64,000 bases of DNA from Pedobacter polaris (GTDB taxonomy: Bacteria > Bacteroidota > Bacteroidia > Sphingobacteriales > Sphingobacteriaceae), in NCBI RefSeq assembly GCF_005116505.1, contig NZ_SWBR01000001.1, positions 1,403,603 through 1,467,602 on the forward strand, in the 5' to 3' direction. The position numbers were made by a program, and so were the translations under genes. Shown here piece by piece: positions 50,380 to 62,800 of the stretch (within the stretch, counting starts at the first letter, position 1; every line of letters begins with the position of its first letter). The notes below the pieces were generated by a model. That model was not told where the DNA came from. It saw nothing but the letters and a program-made list of their open reading frames with translations, and searched no databases.

Positions 50380-53288
50380 GGGCTCCGACGATTTAAAATG
50401 TAAGCATCTGGATATCCAACCATGCGAATTTTCTTAAGCAATGTTATTGCTTCTTGCATATTATTGATGCCAATAATTCGTACATTATAATAATACTTTT
50501 CAGCAGGAATAAGGATTACTGTATGGTTATATCTACTTAAATATGTTTTAGCTTTAAATGCATTGCCACTTTTAAAATGCGCTGCCTGAATGGTAATTCC
50601 GCTAGTTGTGGGCAGCGGTGTCGTAATTTTATTTACAGGGGTAGCTGTTTTAGTTATGGTACTATCAACTCTTGTTTCAACATTTTTAACAACTGGATTT
50701 TCTATATGTTCCTGATTTTTTAAGGTAACTGTAAAAGTAAGTCCATCTACTTCTGAACCTTCATTATTGCGGATTATAGTAAAAGGAAGTAAAATAGGTG
50801 AGGCACTTAAATTTAGTTGCTTTAACTGTGCACTATCAATCATGGCACGATAAACCCCAGGAAACAGACCTAAATAAGTAAAATAACCATCTACTTCTGA
50901 AACTGTGCGCCCAATGAGAATCGATTTGTCATTATACAAACGGATGATCAGTCGGCCCATACCTTTTTCTTCATTCCCATTTTTGAGCATTACTCTGCCA
51001 GATACTTGTCCGACAACAGCTACCGGCACTTCAATTCTTTTTACCACATTTGGATCAATAGCTACTGCATAATTCTTTTTACGAAGCTGCCAAGCTATAT
51101 TGTTAAAACTGCTAGAATCTAGTTCTATATTGTAGGTGATGTATGCTTCTAGATCTGTAATCTGAATGGTGGTATCTTTTACAGATTGTTTAATACGACC
51201 GCCATTAACACGCATGTTAAGACCAGGTACCTTAGGTTCGTCAACTTCACGACGGTTGTTGCCATTAAGGTCTAGATATGGGATCATAACAATCACTCCC
51301 TTACCAATACTGGTGTAATTATTAAAACTTGTATATTGTGATTTGCGGTCGTACACTAAACTACCACTAACAGACTGCTGATACCTTACTATATTGTCCA
51401 TTTTTCGTACTGATATAGCTGCTTGGGCAAATGAGAAATCATACCTTAGGCCAAACTCAATATTAGAAATATCACTTCTGAAGTTCCTTTCATAAGCTGC
51501 ATTCAAATACCCCCGTTTAAATACCCTTTTTTCTAATGCAGTTTTAATACCGACAAGATTCTTTTCTACATACTCATATTGTGCCTGCTGCGTTAATATG
51601 ATACTTTTTGGTAATCGAATGGCTAGCGAGAAATTGCTGTATAAATATGGATCTCCCCCTTCCATAGCCACGATGTAGGAGTTTATACTTGGACTGAATT
51701 TTCTGAATGTACCAGAAATGAGCCAATCGCCCAAGATGTAGTTTATATTTGGAAGAATAACCTGTTGTACCGATAAACGTGTATAAGCTGAAAAATGCCG
51801 ACTTTTGATCGGGAGTGTTAGCGTAGCTTTACGTTCCTCCAAAAAAGTATTGTTAATGGCAGTTTGTCCCTTCTTATACCAAATATTGTTTACCTCAACC
51901 TGCAAGCCCCCTGGTAGATTATAGCTTAACAAGGCCTTTGAACGTACACCGTGATCATATTCGGCAGAAAATAATAAGTTAGACAATACACGCACAGAAG
52001 TGTTTATAAAAGGGATGGTTTTTCCGGTAGTAATAGAAGAAAGGTATTCCATACCTCCCCCAATACTAACACGTTTATTTAAACCATAATTGGTGCTAAG
52101 CCTTGCAAAGCGGCTATCCTGATTATCTTGAACGAAACCTGCTGAAGCATTGTATTCAAATTCACCTTTGGGTAAAAAGTTAAAAGGTATGCTTATGTTT
52201 TGTTCGCTAGACCGCTCCTCACCAAAGGGGCCATAAAAACGAAGTTTAATTAAGGTATTGCCATATACTAAGGGTACGTTAAATGTATAAAAACCAGAGG
52301 CATCTGCCTTAACATAACTAGCTAGTACACCGTTTACATATAACTCTACTGTCCAGTTAGGTTCGGTATGGTTACTTAGTGTGTAAGTACCAAAAGATCG
52401 TCTGTAGGTAGTTGGGGTATTCGTAACCTGAACGCCTAAAACGGGTGCATAAAGAGATGCAATAGACAGCCCTTGCACTTTTCCTGCTAAAATTTGCTTG
52501 GCTATACGATTGTCATTATTAGCCAACCGCCATAAAAAATATTGTCGAGTCCAATCAAATGGTTCATTGTTATGGTAGTTAAGAACGATGTTAGACTCTC
52601 CACCTGCTATAACGCCTCCCAGCCCTAAACTGAGCCTAGCATCAGCGGCATTACCAACGTTGTCTTTTGAAATAAATGCTGAATAATCTGCTGCACCAAA
52701 GTGGAATAACGGGTAAGTACGACCTATAATGGTATCAGCTTTAACTGTACCTTTTAGCCTATTTAGATTAGATCGCATTTCTACAAGCCGCATTTCGCGG
52801 ATAACAGGTAATTCTATCTCTGTGTTAAGAATTATCGATAAGCTACGGAAGTTAAATGTGCAGTTTAACCCGAAAATCTTACCGAAGTAATCAGATCTTA
52901 AATACAGACCAGTTGAAGTACCAATCAACTCATCTGGTTTCAAGTCATAAACTTTATCAAGATAGGTAATACGGTTGTTGGGTTTGTCAATAATGAATTT
53001 AGCTTCTGGAGTTATAAAAGAGCCACTTATTGAATCTAGTCTTGCGGACACCACATTCTTTATTTGAAGGAAATCAAAAATATCGCTCACTGGCAAATAT
53101 GCCATTTCATTACGAATTAGTGCAGGTATTTCTAGTGCACCTACCCGTTGTACATTTAAAAAAATGGAAACTTCATCGTATTCTGTATCAGATTGCGCTT
53201 TACAGTTATTTGCATAACCTAATCCTACAAAAAGAATAAAAACCAATAGATTTTTAAAGCGACCCAATGATTTTTCTATGCAAAACAT
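50376..53288 (-). CDS. Usher-like outer membrane barrel protein with C-terminal SPOR-like domain
   Basis: A 970-residue exported protein (signal peptide ending NCKAQ near 32). Residues about 38-130 resemble a small beta domain of periplasmic type (LNVQRVGALEIPALI, AYLPVSDIFDFLQ). Residues about 310-380 match fimbrial ushers: an exposed ELYVNGVLASYVKADASGFY, then VPLVYGNTLIKLRFYGPFGE and ISIPFNFLPKGEFEYNASAGF, compared with NG...PGPF-I-DLP...G-G-L-V-v and the barrel-lead of FimD/PapC. A barrel follows (to about 660), then a carboxypeptidase-like segment with YLDLNGNNRREVDEPKVPGL and GQVSGRVMLKNG. The last 65 residues resemble a SPOR domain (YYNVRIIGINNMQEAITLLKK). Homology to ushers is inferred from motifs. 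Third gene of the fibre operon, 3 bases after the DUF4402 gene. Confidence 0.7.
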   Translation of the reverse strand: MFCIEKSLGRFKNLLVFILFVGLGYANNCKAQSDTEYDEVSIFLNVQRVGALEIPALIRNEMAYLPVSDIFDFLQIKNVVSARLDSISGSFITPEAKFIIDKPNNRITYLDKVYDLKPDELIGTSTGLYLRSDYFGKIFGLNCTFNFRSLSIILNTEIELPVIREMRLVEMRSNLNRLKGTVKADTIIGRTYPLFHFGAADYSAFISKDNVGNAADARLSLGLGGVIAGGESNIVLNYHNNEPFDWTRQYFLWRLANNDNRIAKQILAGKVQGLSIASLYAPVLGVQVTNTPTTYRRSFGTYTLSNHTEPNWTVELYVNGVLASYVKADASGFYTFNVPLVYGNTLIKLRFYGPFGEERSSEQNISIPFNFLPKGEFEYNASAGFVQDNQDSRFARLSTNYGLNKRVSIGGGMEYLSSITTGKTIPFINTSVRVLSNLLFSAEYDHGVRSKALLSYNLPGGLQVEVNNIWYKKGQTAINNTFLEERKATLTLPIKSRHFSAYTRLSVQQVILPNINYILGDWLISGTFRKFSPSINSYIVAMEGGDPYLYSNFSLAIRLPKSIILTQQAQYEYVEKNLVGIKTALEKRVFKRGYLNAAYERNFRSDISNIEFGLRYDFSFAQAAISVRKMDNIVRYQQSVSGSLVYDRKSQYTSFNNYTSIGKGVIVMIPYLDLNGNNRREVDEPKVPGLNMRVNGGRIKQSVKDTTIQITDLEAYITYNIELDSSSFNNIAWQLRKKNYAVAIDPNVVKRIEVPVAVVGQVSGRVMLKNGNEEKGMGRLIIRLYNDKSILIGRTVSEVDGYFTYLGLFPGVYRAMIDSAQLKQLNLSASPILLPFTIIRNNEGSEVDGLTFTVTLKNQEHIENPVVKNVETRVDSTITKTATPVNKITTPLPTTSGITIQAAHFKSGNAFKAKTYLSRYNHTVILIPAEKYYYNVRIIGINNMQEAITLLKKIRMVGYPDAYILNRRSP

Positions 53289-53291
53289 GAA

Positions 53292-53837
53292 TTATGGCTG
53301 TATAAATGTAACAGAGAAAGTTCCACTATAATTTCCAGGCGGATTGGCCAAAGGACTCCCAACGGTTAACGTGCCTCCAATTCTTACCTGCGTTCGACCA
53401 GGAGATGCTGCTGTTGTTACAAAAGGACTAACTGGGTCAGAACTCCCAATTTGTAAAACCATGGTACCTCCATTGCTACCCGTAAGGTTCACGTCTGGGC
53501 CATTACTAATAGTTACAACTGTTCCAGGTTCGGCATCAACCTCAAAGATAGCTGGCGAGAAGGAGAAGCCCTGACTGGTTTGAATTACACTTCCGGTAGT
53601 TGATCTAGATCCATTTGGATAGATAATTACACTGCCTCCAGAACCATTTTGGTAAAAGGCGCCGAAATTTAATCCCTGTGCCGGATTGACATACACCACC
53701 ACCGGACGAGGCGGTTGTTCAATAGCCATTATAGCTGGCCTTTGCGCATAGGATTTTAAATCCATAAACAGCAGTATCAATGCCGAACAGCGCAAGATAA
53801 CCAGCCAGTGGTTAAAAATATATGCCTTTATCTTCAT
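53292..53837 (-). CDS. DUF4402-like small secreted beta protein (candidate pilin)
   Basis: A 181-residue exported protein with a long signal peptide ending SYAQ near residue 32 and a proline-rich start (RPAIMAIEQPPRPVV). The remainder is a beta sandwich of DUF4402 style: LNFGAFYQNGSGGSVIIYPNGSRSTTG, FSPAIFEVDAEPGTVVTISNG, MVLQIGSSDPVSP, GTLTVGSPLANPPGNYSGTFSVTF. DUF4402 proteins are small secreted proteins associated with fimbrial-type clusters; I recall the association but cannot check it here. Its ATG overlaps the giant gene's stop (ATGA) and it ends 3 bases before the usher-like gene, so the three are translated as one operon. A role as a fibre subunit is inference. Confidence 0.72.
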   Translation of the reverse strand: MKIKAYIFNHWLVILRCSALILLFMDLKSYAQRPAIMAIEQPPRPVVVYVNPAQGLNFGAFYQNGSGGSVIIYPNGSRSTTGSVIQTSQGFSFSPAIFEVDAEPGTVVTISNGPDVNLTGSNGGTMVLQIGSSDPVSPFVTTAASPGRTQVRIGGTLTVGSPLANPPGNYSGTFSVTFIQP

Positions 53838-56800
53838 TTGCTGATGTGTATTTTTTTAGTGTGTGTGCCTGTTGGAGTAATAAAGCTAACTAAATATATC
53901 GTTTCTGGTGAGAGTCCATCCAATGGATAATCTCCATTTCCGTTAATCGGCCTCCGCGAAATAAGTTGTCCGAGCATATTACTAATTACCAAATATCCCT
54001 TTTGTTCTTTAACAAGTCTAATGCGCACCTGGAGGTTTCCATTAGATCCAAATACAATATATTCATCTGTGCCACTAGTGATTACTGAGGGTTTACCGGT
54101 AGCACGGAACTGTAATGAAAAACGATTTTCATAAGTGCCCTTTTCTAAATTTATAGCATACTTTGCATTTTGCTGTAGGTCATGGCTAATACCACTTTCC
54201 TCATCTTTTAGGTATAGGCGTAAATAAGAAGGCCACTTTTCGACGTTGCGCAGATTAAAAGTAACTAACCCGTCTTTAGCAGTTTGTACACCCAGTGGAA
54301 TAACGGTAAGGCTATCAAAATCTTGCATTGAGTTTATAACCAGCTTAGATAAATCTGTAGCTATTGAATATAAATTGGGCAATTGCTCATTGCTATTCAT
54401 GAGCTTTATGGCGTCTAAATTTTGATCGAAAGCAGGACCTGCAAACTCATTGGTATAAACAACTAAAGGATCAGATGAAAGTTCTTGGCCAGAAAAATTT
54501 GCACTTAACCGTAGTAAAATGCGAGGTTTTTGGTTATTGCCTTTTGTCACCGAACTAAAAGTCGATTTATGGAAGATAGGCGACAGGTCATTAACCCTTA
54601 CGCTATTGTTAAAGCCAAGTGTACCTGATACCGGGTAACTGCCATCGCTTACGTGGATGAAAAAGCCCTGCATTGATGCAATAATATTTCCTGCAATTCC
54701 ATCACTTGAAACACCATTGATATAGGTACTGTATGCGCCGGTATACTGACTGGTGGTACCCGAATTAAAGAAATAAACTGCATTATCTATATTGGTTTTG
54801 GTCCATCCTGAAGCGGCATTCCAGTCAATTGGAGAAGGATAAGGATTCCCAACTAAGTTAAACCCTTGTGTAAAGGGACGGTTGTGATTAAACAATGTAG
54901 AAGATAGGGTTCCATTATTAACAACACCTGTTATGCTCACTAATTTGGATGCAGTTGATGAACCAAAATCGGCCGCATAGCCATGCATGGGCGTTAGGAT
55001 ATTTGAAGGATTAGTGTAGGAGGTGAAGCCGGAAGTTATTTTGTCTTGTATATAAGTGTAGAAATTTGCAAAGGTCGAATTCAGATCAACAGTTGCCGAA
55101 AAATTACCTACAGTAGCAGCCTGAAATGGTGAACTAAAATATTTATATCCATAACCTGCCGCAAGGTAACGTTGCATAGTTACATTTCCAGTTACACTAC
55201 CTGAGCCACTACCATCAATAAGTGCGGTTTTAGTGGCCGAAGATATCAGTGTAAGATGTCCACCTGTATTGAATTGACCACTGCTTGCGAGTAGTATTTC
55301 GGTAAGATCTAATGTTCCTTGTAAAATTACTCCAGCAGCATTATTAGTGGTGAGGTTCTTAATCGCATTTGCTGCAAAGGTTGATGCAGGTATTGTTTGC
55401 GCTACAGTCCCATTCATTTCAATTGTTCCATTGCTGGCGGTAAATGTTCCACTATTGCTAATGGCCCCACCAATTTTTAGTGTATGGGTATTTATGTTCA
55501 AGGATCCTGAAATAGTTAGATTGCTCGTTACAGCTACATCAGCATTAAGTGTTGCACCTGAACCTAAGACCTCTAGGTGACCATAACTTTGCGAGCTATT
55601 TAAAGCAGCAATCACTTGGCTCGTTCCCTCATATACTATTGTACTTGTAGCGCCAATTGAATGTGCCGTATAATTGGCCGGTAATGTATTTGTACCACCG
55701 ATTTTTAACTTTGCAGCATTTGCTACCGTTAATGTGCCACCTTCGGTAAGTCGATTCGCTGTAAAACTTCCTAAATCAAATGTTCCACTTGTTACAGATA
55801 AGTCTCCTTCAATGTTTAGGTTTGCTCCTAACGAAACCGTACTTCCAACACTAGCTATATCTAATGTATAATAAGTTAATGGGGTTACTGTTTGACTTGT
55901 AGATCCATTGTAGCTTATTGTAGCGGTATTTGTAAGTGCATCAGCAGATGCGCTGCCCGTAATAGCTAACGTTGAGGAGATACCAGATGTTCCGATAGCA
56001 AAAGTTTTTATTTCTGAATTACTTAAAGTAAGGTTGTTATAATTAAATGCGGACACGGTTTGCTTACCAGGTGCGTTATAATCAATTGTACTACCGGTAA
56101 TGGTATAGGCATTTGTTCCTGGTGTGAAAGTCCCTGCAATGCCAATAATGCCATTGTTTGCTAGTGCCCGGGCACCTGTAGAGCTACTAGTCAAATTATT
56201 ATAATTATAGACAGGAATAGTCTGAGATGCGCTGCCAGAAAATTCTACTGTTCCATTTGCAACATTTACTGTGCCATTTACTGTTGGGAAAATGGTAGCT
56301 GTATTGAATGTGCCGGCAGAGAGTGTAAAATTTTCTGAAACCGTTAAAGAGTTTCCTGTGGTAAGGGTTAATATAAGTGTAGCGTTATTAAGTAATAAAT
56401 TTTTCGTAACTGCAGCTACATTAATATTGATGATGTGGCTCCCAGTCAAATCTACATCATCAATTGAAGTGGGTACGCCATTTGTATTCCAGTTTGCAGC
56501 ATCGCCCCAGTTATTTGTTCCTGCACCACCATCCCAGGTTTTTATTAATGACAACATTACTCCTGGCTGGAAATCGCCAAACGATGTTAAGCTAATAGCT
56601 TGGATTGTGGTGGTTGTATTTGCACCAACAGTTGGATAAGACCACTCCCCATTATTGTACTGGCCCATAATAAGTGAAGTTGGAGAAGTTCCATTATCTA
56701 GGTCACCCGCAACGAAAGTACCAGTTAAACTATAACTTGTAAATACGATATTGCTGGATGTTAGTGTCCAATGTCGATTAGCTGTTAATGCAGGATTTAT

Positions 56801-59800
56801 AACAGATGATCCTATATTAGCATGGTCACTAGCAGTTGTACTTGCGGTAAGATTACCTGCGGTTGTCACATTTGCAAAAGCAATAGTAACTGGGGTATAG
56901 TTTGTCGCATCGCCCACCTCAAATATTTTATTGGTTGCTCCGGTTATGATATATTTTTGAAGTTTTCCATTTACCCAGCCAGTATGCTGTCCTGCACCTG
57001 TAATCGTTCCCGTTGAGGATTGGATGAGTTTGTAATTACCCGTTTGTATCTTGCCTGCGATGAAATTCAATACGCCATTTACTGATGCATCAGACAATAG
57101 GATACTTAGTCCTGAGGCTTTATTAATTGTAAGGTTATTAAAGGCAGAGCCAGTAGAAATGTTCTGTGTACTTGTACCGTTTAGTATGAAGGTTGAAGTT
57201 CCACTGTTTATGGTCCCGCTGTTTGCTAAATGGCCACCAACAATATGGGTATAAGTGCCTGCATTTAATATGGAGCCACTATTTACAGTCAGGTTATTTG
57301 CAATAGTCCAGTTGGATGAAGCAGATATGCCTGCGGCATTGGTATTGGAAACTATTATATTATAGAAATTGTAGGGGGTTGCGGTGAGGGTTATGGCACC
57401 AGTTCCCCCAAAAATTACAGTCCCTGTACTTGAAAAGTTTGTGCCTAGATTTATAGGAACAGCTGTTGAGGGTATAAGATTTAAAACTCCACTGCTATTA
57501 ATTGTGCCATTGTTGGTTACAGCACCGAGTATATTATGGGTAAAAGCGCCAGCATTAAATGAAGCTCCACTTCCTATGGTAAGGGAGTATAATATGGTCC
57601 AATCTAAACTTGGATTTACACCACCGGTATTATTAATGGTAAGGTAGCCAAATTGAGGAGTAGAAGTAGAGTTGAGCACAGGTGAGATAGAACCGTTAAA
57701 GCTTACCCTCAAAGCAACGGTTTGAACGGCGTTTATTAGGCTCAGAGTTTGTACTGTATTTCCTGTAAAAATGGTGGTGCCCAGAGAATATAATATGCCG
57801 CTGTTAACGAGATCTCCATTCATAGTGGTAACTATGGTTGGTCCTCCGCTCAAAGACCCGGTACTGGTAATGTTGAGTAAAGTATTAAATACGATATCAT
57901 TTAAAAGAGTATAACTGCCCGTAACCGTAACCCGATTAAAGGTGGTATTTCCTGAAATATTTTTGGAAGTACCTGCCCACAGAACCGTACTGGATGATGG
58001 AGTAAAAGTGCCAGTATTGACCCAATTGCTATTTAAAGTAATGGTATTTGAGCCGCCATCAAAGGTTGCTCCTGTTTCTATTGTTAAATCTCCGTTAACA
58101 GTAATAGCTGTATAGAGTATTTTGAGTCCGGCATTTCTGAAAATTAAATTACCATAGGTAACGCCTGGGAGCTGTAAGTGCTGTGTAGCTGTTCCGTTAA
58201 AGATCACTGTACTACTAGCGGCCAAGGCATAGTTAGAAAATTTAGTAGGGGCATTATTGGCTCCAATAATTAAAGTTCCAGCATTTGCAATGGTAGCCGT
58301 TCCACCAACAACGTCTCTGTTAAAAAAATACGATTGTATATCAAGGGTTCCTGACGTTCCGGCAAGATTTCCTTTTAATGTTACATTTCCGCTAAGAATT
58401 GCAATAGTGCCAACGGTTTTATTAATTTCTAGATTGTTGAAGGTAGCTGTTGAAATGGTTTGTGTACCTGCCCCGTTAAATATTACATTTATTCCATCAT
58501 CATTAAAAGTACCGCTGTTATTCCAATTACCTCCAATATGTAGAATATTAGTATTGTGCAATATTGCACCTGTAGAAACCGTCACATTCCCTACTACTGT
58601 GGTTGCTGCAGAAATATCTGCTTCTCCTGCAGAGACCAAAAAATTTCCGGCAATAGTAGTCACGAAATTTATAAATGCTGCTCCTGCTAGTTTATTTATC
58701 GTAAGATTGTTATAATTTACATGTCCAATCTCCTGATTTTCTGTACCATTATAAATTACTGTTCCACTTCCAGCTGTAAACGTTCCATTTAGATAATTGA
58801 AGTTTTTAGAGATCGCCATAGCACCAGCTGCTGTAAATACAACATTTGCTCCTCCCAACTGGTTTAATGAGCCCATTAAATTTACGGTACCTGCACCAAT
58901 ATTGAGATTAATAGCATGACCAGTTACCCCATCACTAAGAGATAGGTCGCCATTAATAGTGATAGATTGGTCATTGGCATTTATAGTATGTGTTATATTA
59001 TTGTTCCAAATTCCTTTTATATCACCAGAAGTGAGTGAACCACTACTTGTCATAGAAAGTGATACTGCTTGTACATCTCCAAAATTTATATTTTTAACAT
59101 TTACAGTACTGCTAATTGTAGGCTGATGGGTAAAGGTCACAGTTCCTAGGTTTACAATATCTGTAGCAGATGGTGGTGCAGATGCTGAACCCTGTAATAC
59201 TGTCCAGTTGGCAGCTGTATTCCAATTGGTGCTTACGCTTCCATTCCACTGAATTACATTTGAATTATCAGAAAAAGTCCAGCGGTTGGTTATAGCTGTT
59301 AATCCGCTTTGTTCTACATAATTAGCAGTTGTACTGTTGGCTGTTTTGCCACTAGAAACCCATGCAGTGCCATTATAACGCCATAATGCCATGGATGATT
59401 CTACACTACCGTTCAACTCGTCATCTTCATAATGCAAGCGAAGAGTTGCGGTATAAGTACCATTTGGAACAGTAATGGTATATGCCCGGCTAATAGAACC
59501 TCCAAACGGAAAATCACTAACAGGTGCTTTTACCACAGATACAGTAACGCTGGTAACACCCGAAACTGCAGTAAAATTGATTGTATTTTCGGGGCCTTCA
59601 AATGCATAAGCTACACCTGTTGTAAAAGCGTGTGTTCGGTTAATATTACCTAAAATAATGCCATTGCCTGTTCTAGTATTTGTAATGGTAAGTGTATTTG
59701 CCGCTGTATACATAGTGCCCACCGTCATGTTTACAGTTGCAGCAGTTATGTTACTTTGTATAGTTACACTTGTAGCCGAAGTTGCTTTATTAATAGTTAG

Positions 59801-62800
59801 AACGTTGAATGTAGTAGAGCCTGTAATACTTGAATTTTGGTTGGCAAGGAATTGAATAGTACTTGTGCCAGCTGTAAAATTACCTGAATTGGTCCAACTT
59901 CCATATATGGAATGTGTATATCCTCCTGGAATAAAGTTTGTACTGGTCGCAATGGTTAGGTTGTTATTTATGGTGAAGGCTCCACTTGCGGTCTTAGTGT
60001 TTCCATTGGATAACATTAGATTGCTATAAGTAATGGCATTAATGCCTTGAGCGCCAGTGCCGTTAAAATTAACTGTATTTGGAGCCGACGAAGTTACATC
60101 TAATGTACCTGAGGTTATACTTAAAAGATTGGCAACCCCAAGGGTTGAACCTGCAGATAACAGTAATGATGTTCCATTAACAGTAATATTATAAAGATTC
60201 GCTGTTCCGCTTAGTGTAGAGGTTCCTGTAAATGTTGCTGTCCCTGCGGTAGCAGATAAGCTGCCATTAACCGAAAGCCCTAAAGATATGGAGAAATTGG
60301 CGGTAGAACTGATAGCCCCAGGTACAGAAAGTGTACTAAAACCTATAGTACCCACACCTGAAATTGTTTTCGTTGATCCAGTCATGGTTATTACCCCGTT
60401 GCTTGCAATGAAACTTCCGCTTACAGACAAATTGCCCATAAGAGTGAATGACGTTGTAGTGCTTACAGAACCACTAACTGTGAGGTTATCAACAGAAATG
60501 CCACTGCCGCTAATGGTGGCACTTGTGCCTGTCATTAGTAACGTTCCCCCAGAAACCTGGGTGAATGAGCCACTGCCCGTAGTTGCAAGGTTACCGGTTA
60601 ATGATATGTTGTTGCTGACAAAATTAACCAGTGAGGCTGCAATAGTAAGGTTATTGAAATTTTGAATGCCTGATCCGCTTACGGTTGTGCCAGAGCCGGT
60701 AAAGGTGACCGTACTCGTGTTTCCATTAAAAGTTCCGTCGTTAACCCAGTTACCCCCTGTGCTAAATAAGTAACTACTACCATTGAAAGTAGTAGAAGCA
60801 CCTATAGCCACATTTCCGCCAACCGTAATTGCTGATGCGGCAGTAAATGAAACGGAAGTACCCGAACCTAGTACACTACTTAAATTACCCAAAACAGTTA
60901 ATGCTGTTGCAGGAAGTGTTTTCACGGCTGCGCCACTTGCACTGCTGAGTTTAAGATTTCCGTAAGATTGGTTGGCTATGTTTTGGTTGGTACCTGAATA
61001 TTCTACTGTACTCGCCACAATCAATGTATTGGTTATATAATTGGTCGGGTAAGTATTGGTCCCACCAATTTTTAATGTTGCATTATTAGATACAGTAAGT
61101 ACACCACCCGAACTAACCCGGTTGGCAGTGAAAGCACCTAGATCAAATGTTCCGCTTGAAACAGAAAGATTACCAGTAACATTCGTGTTTACTGATAAAG
61201 TTACACTATTGCCGGTATTAGCAATCGTAAGATTGTTAAAAGTAGTAGCAAACGTACCTGCTATTGTTTGTGCCGTTGTACCATTAAATGTTACGGTAGC
61301 CGTTCCTGCAGTAAGGGCGGTAGTTGATGCATTGTTTGTCCAACCACCTTTAACTGCAATATTAAAGTTGTTAGCATTTAGTGTGCCGGCAGAGATAGTT
61401 AGGTTATTGTTTACTGTAATCGCAGCTGGTAAAAGAAGCCCAGTAGCATTACTGAGTGTTAAATTATAAAATGAAGATACACCAGAGAAAGTTTGCTGAC
61501 CAGATGTTCCATTAAAATTAACAGTTCCACTATTGGTAAATGTTCCGTTATTGGTAAGTGTGCCAGCAATATTTAAGGTGCCTGCACTACCAAGTGTTAC
61601 CGTAGCGCCTAAATTTATAGTGAGATTTTTGCAACTTACACTACTACTTATGGTAGGCATGTTGCTTGCGGTAGCTAAAATAACTACATCAGTAGTGGAA
61701 CTTGGAACAACCCCATCGCACCAATTCGCAGCATTTGCCCAATCTGTACTCACACTACCCATCCATTGACCAGTAGATAGAGAAGATGTAACTTTCACAT
61801 AAGCCCTAGAAGGTGTGCTACAACTTGCAGTTGTTACCTCAACCATGTAAATCCCGGCATAAGCAGTACCGTAGGTAAGGGTTGGATTTTGTAAAGAAGA
61901 TGTAAAACCATTAGGGCCTGTCCAGGCATAAATGCCACCACTAACCGTTGTTGCCGTAAGGTTAAGCGTAGTGCCTACACATACTGGCCCATTGCTTCCG
62001 GCCCCATCAGGAGAATTGTATAATATGCTTACTTCTGCAGCATTGAGCTCCCTGTGATAAATGACGGCATCATCTAGTGTCCCCTGGAAATAATGACTTG
62101 TGGGTTCATTGGGCCAGCTAGCGATATCGTCATGACCGATTCTCCAATAGCCACTGTAATTCTCTGCACTGGTAACTGTACCATCGCTGCCGACCAATAG
62201 ACCATCAACATATAGTTTTAATCCCCCGGCACCGAGCGTACTAGTGGCTAGATGCCAGTTTCCATCATTGTAGGCCGTTGTTGTACTTACGTATTTTTTA
62301 ACCGCGTTGGGGGCCACACCTATGTACAGCGTACCCGTTCCGGTCATATAAATAAAGCGGTCTCGGTTTCCGTTAACGCCTGTTTGCATACTTGAAAAGC
62401 CAATCAGTACCCCTCCGACCGTTGTTGTGGTTTTGAACCATATAGAAGTACTGTAGCTACTGGGATTTGAAAATGCTTTAGCAGTAGAAATATATTGATT
62501 AGTGCCATTAAAACTATAGGCACTTACAGCATTGCCGAAGCGATCACTTGTTGTAGTAGGAGCGTTTTGAAGTGTTCCGTTATCATTATCTGTTTCATCA
62601 TTAGCATTTCCATTGAACTTATAATTTAAAATAAGATTGGACGAGGGGATTTGAGAAATAATGGTTTGACAAGCCTCACTGCCAATGCTGTAGAATGTTG
62701 AGGGATTGTTTTGATTGTTGTATTCTGTAAGAATCCAACCGGCCGATCTGCTCACATTTGAAATACGTACTTCATCCATAGTACCATCAAAATCCATATT

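Noticed and set aside
55347..61769. Many long open frames on the plus strand antisense to the giant gene (e.g. 56271-56639, 58257-58715, 61056-61469).
   Set aside because: They are by-products of the Thr/Ser/Asn/Gly-rich repeat composition of the sense gene, which leaves the antisense frame short of stops. They are Val/Pro-rich, have no domains and no spacing of their own.
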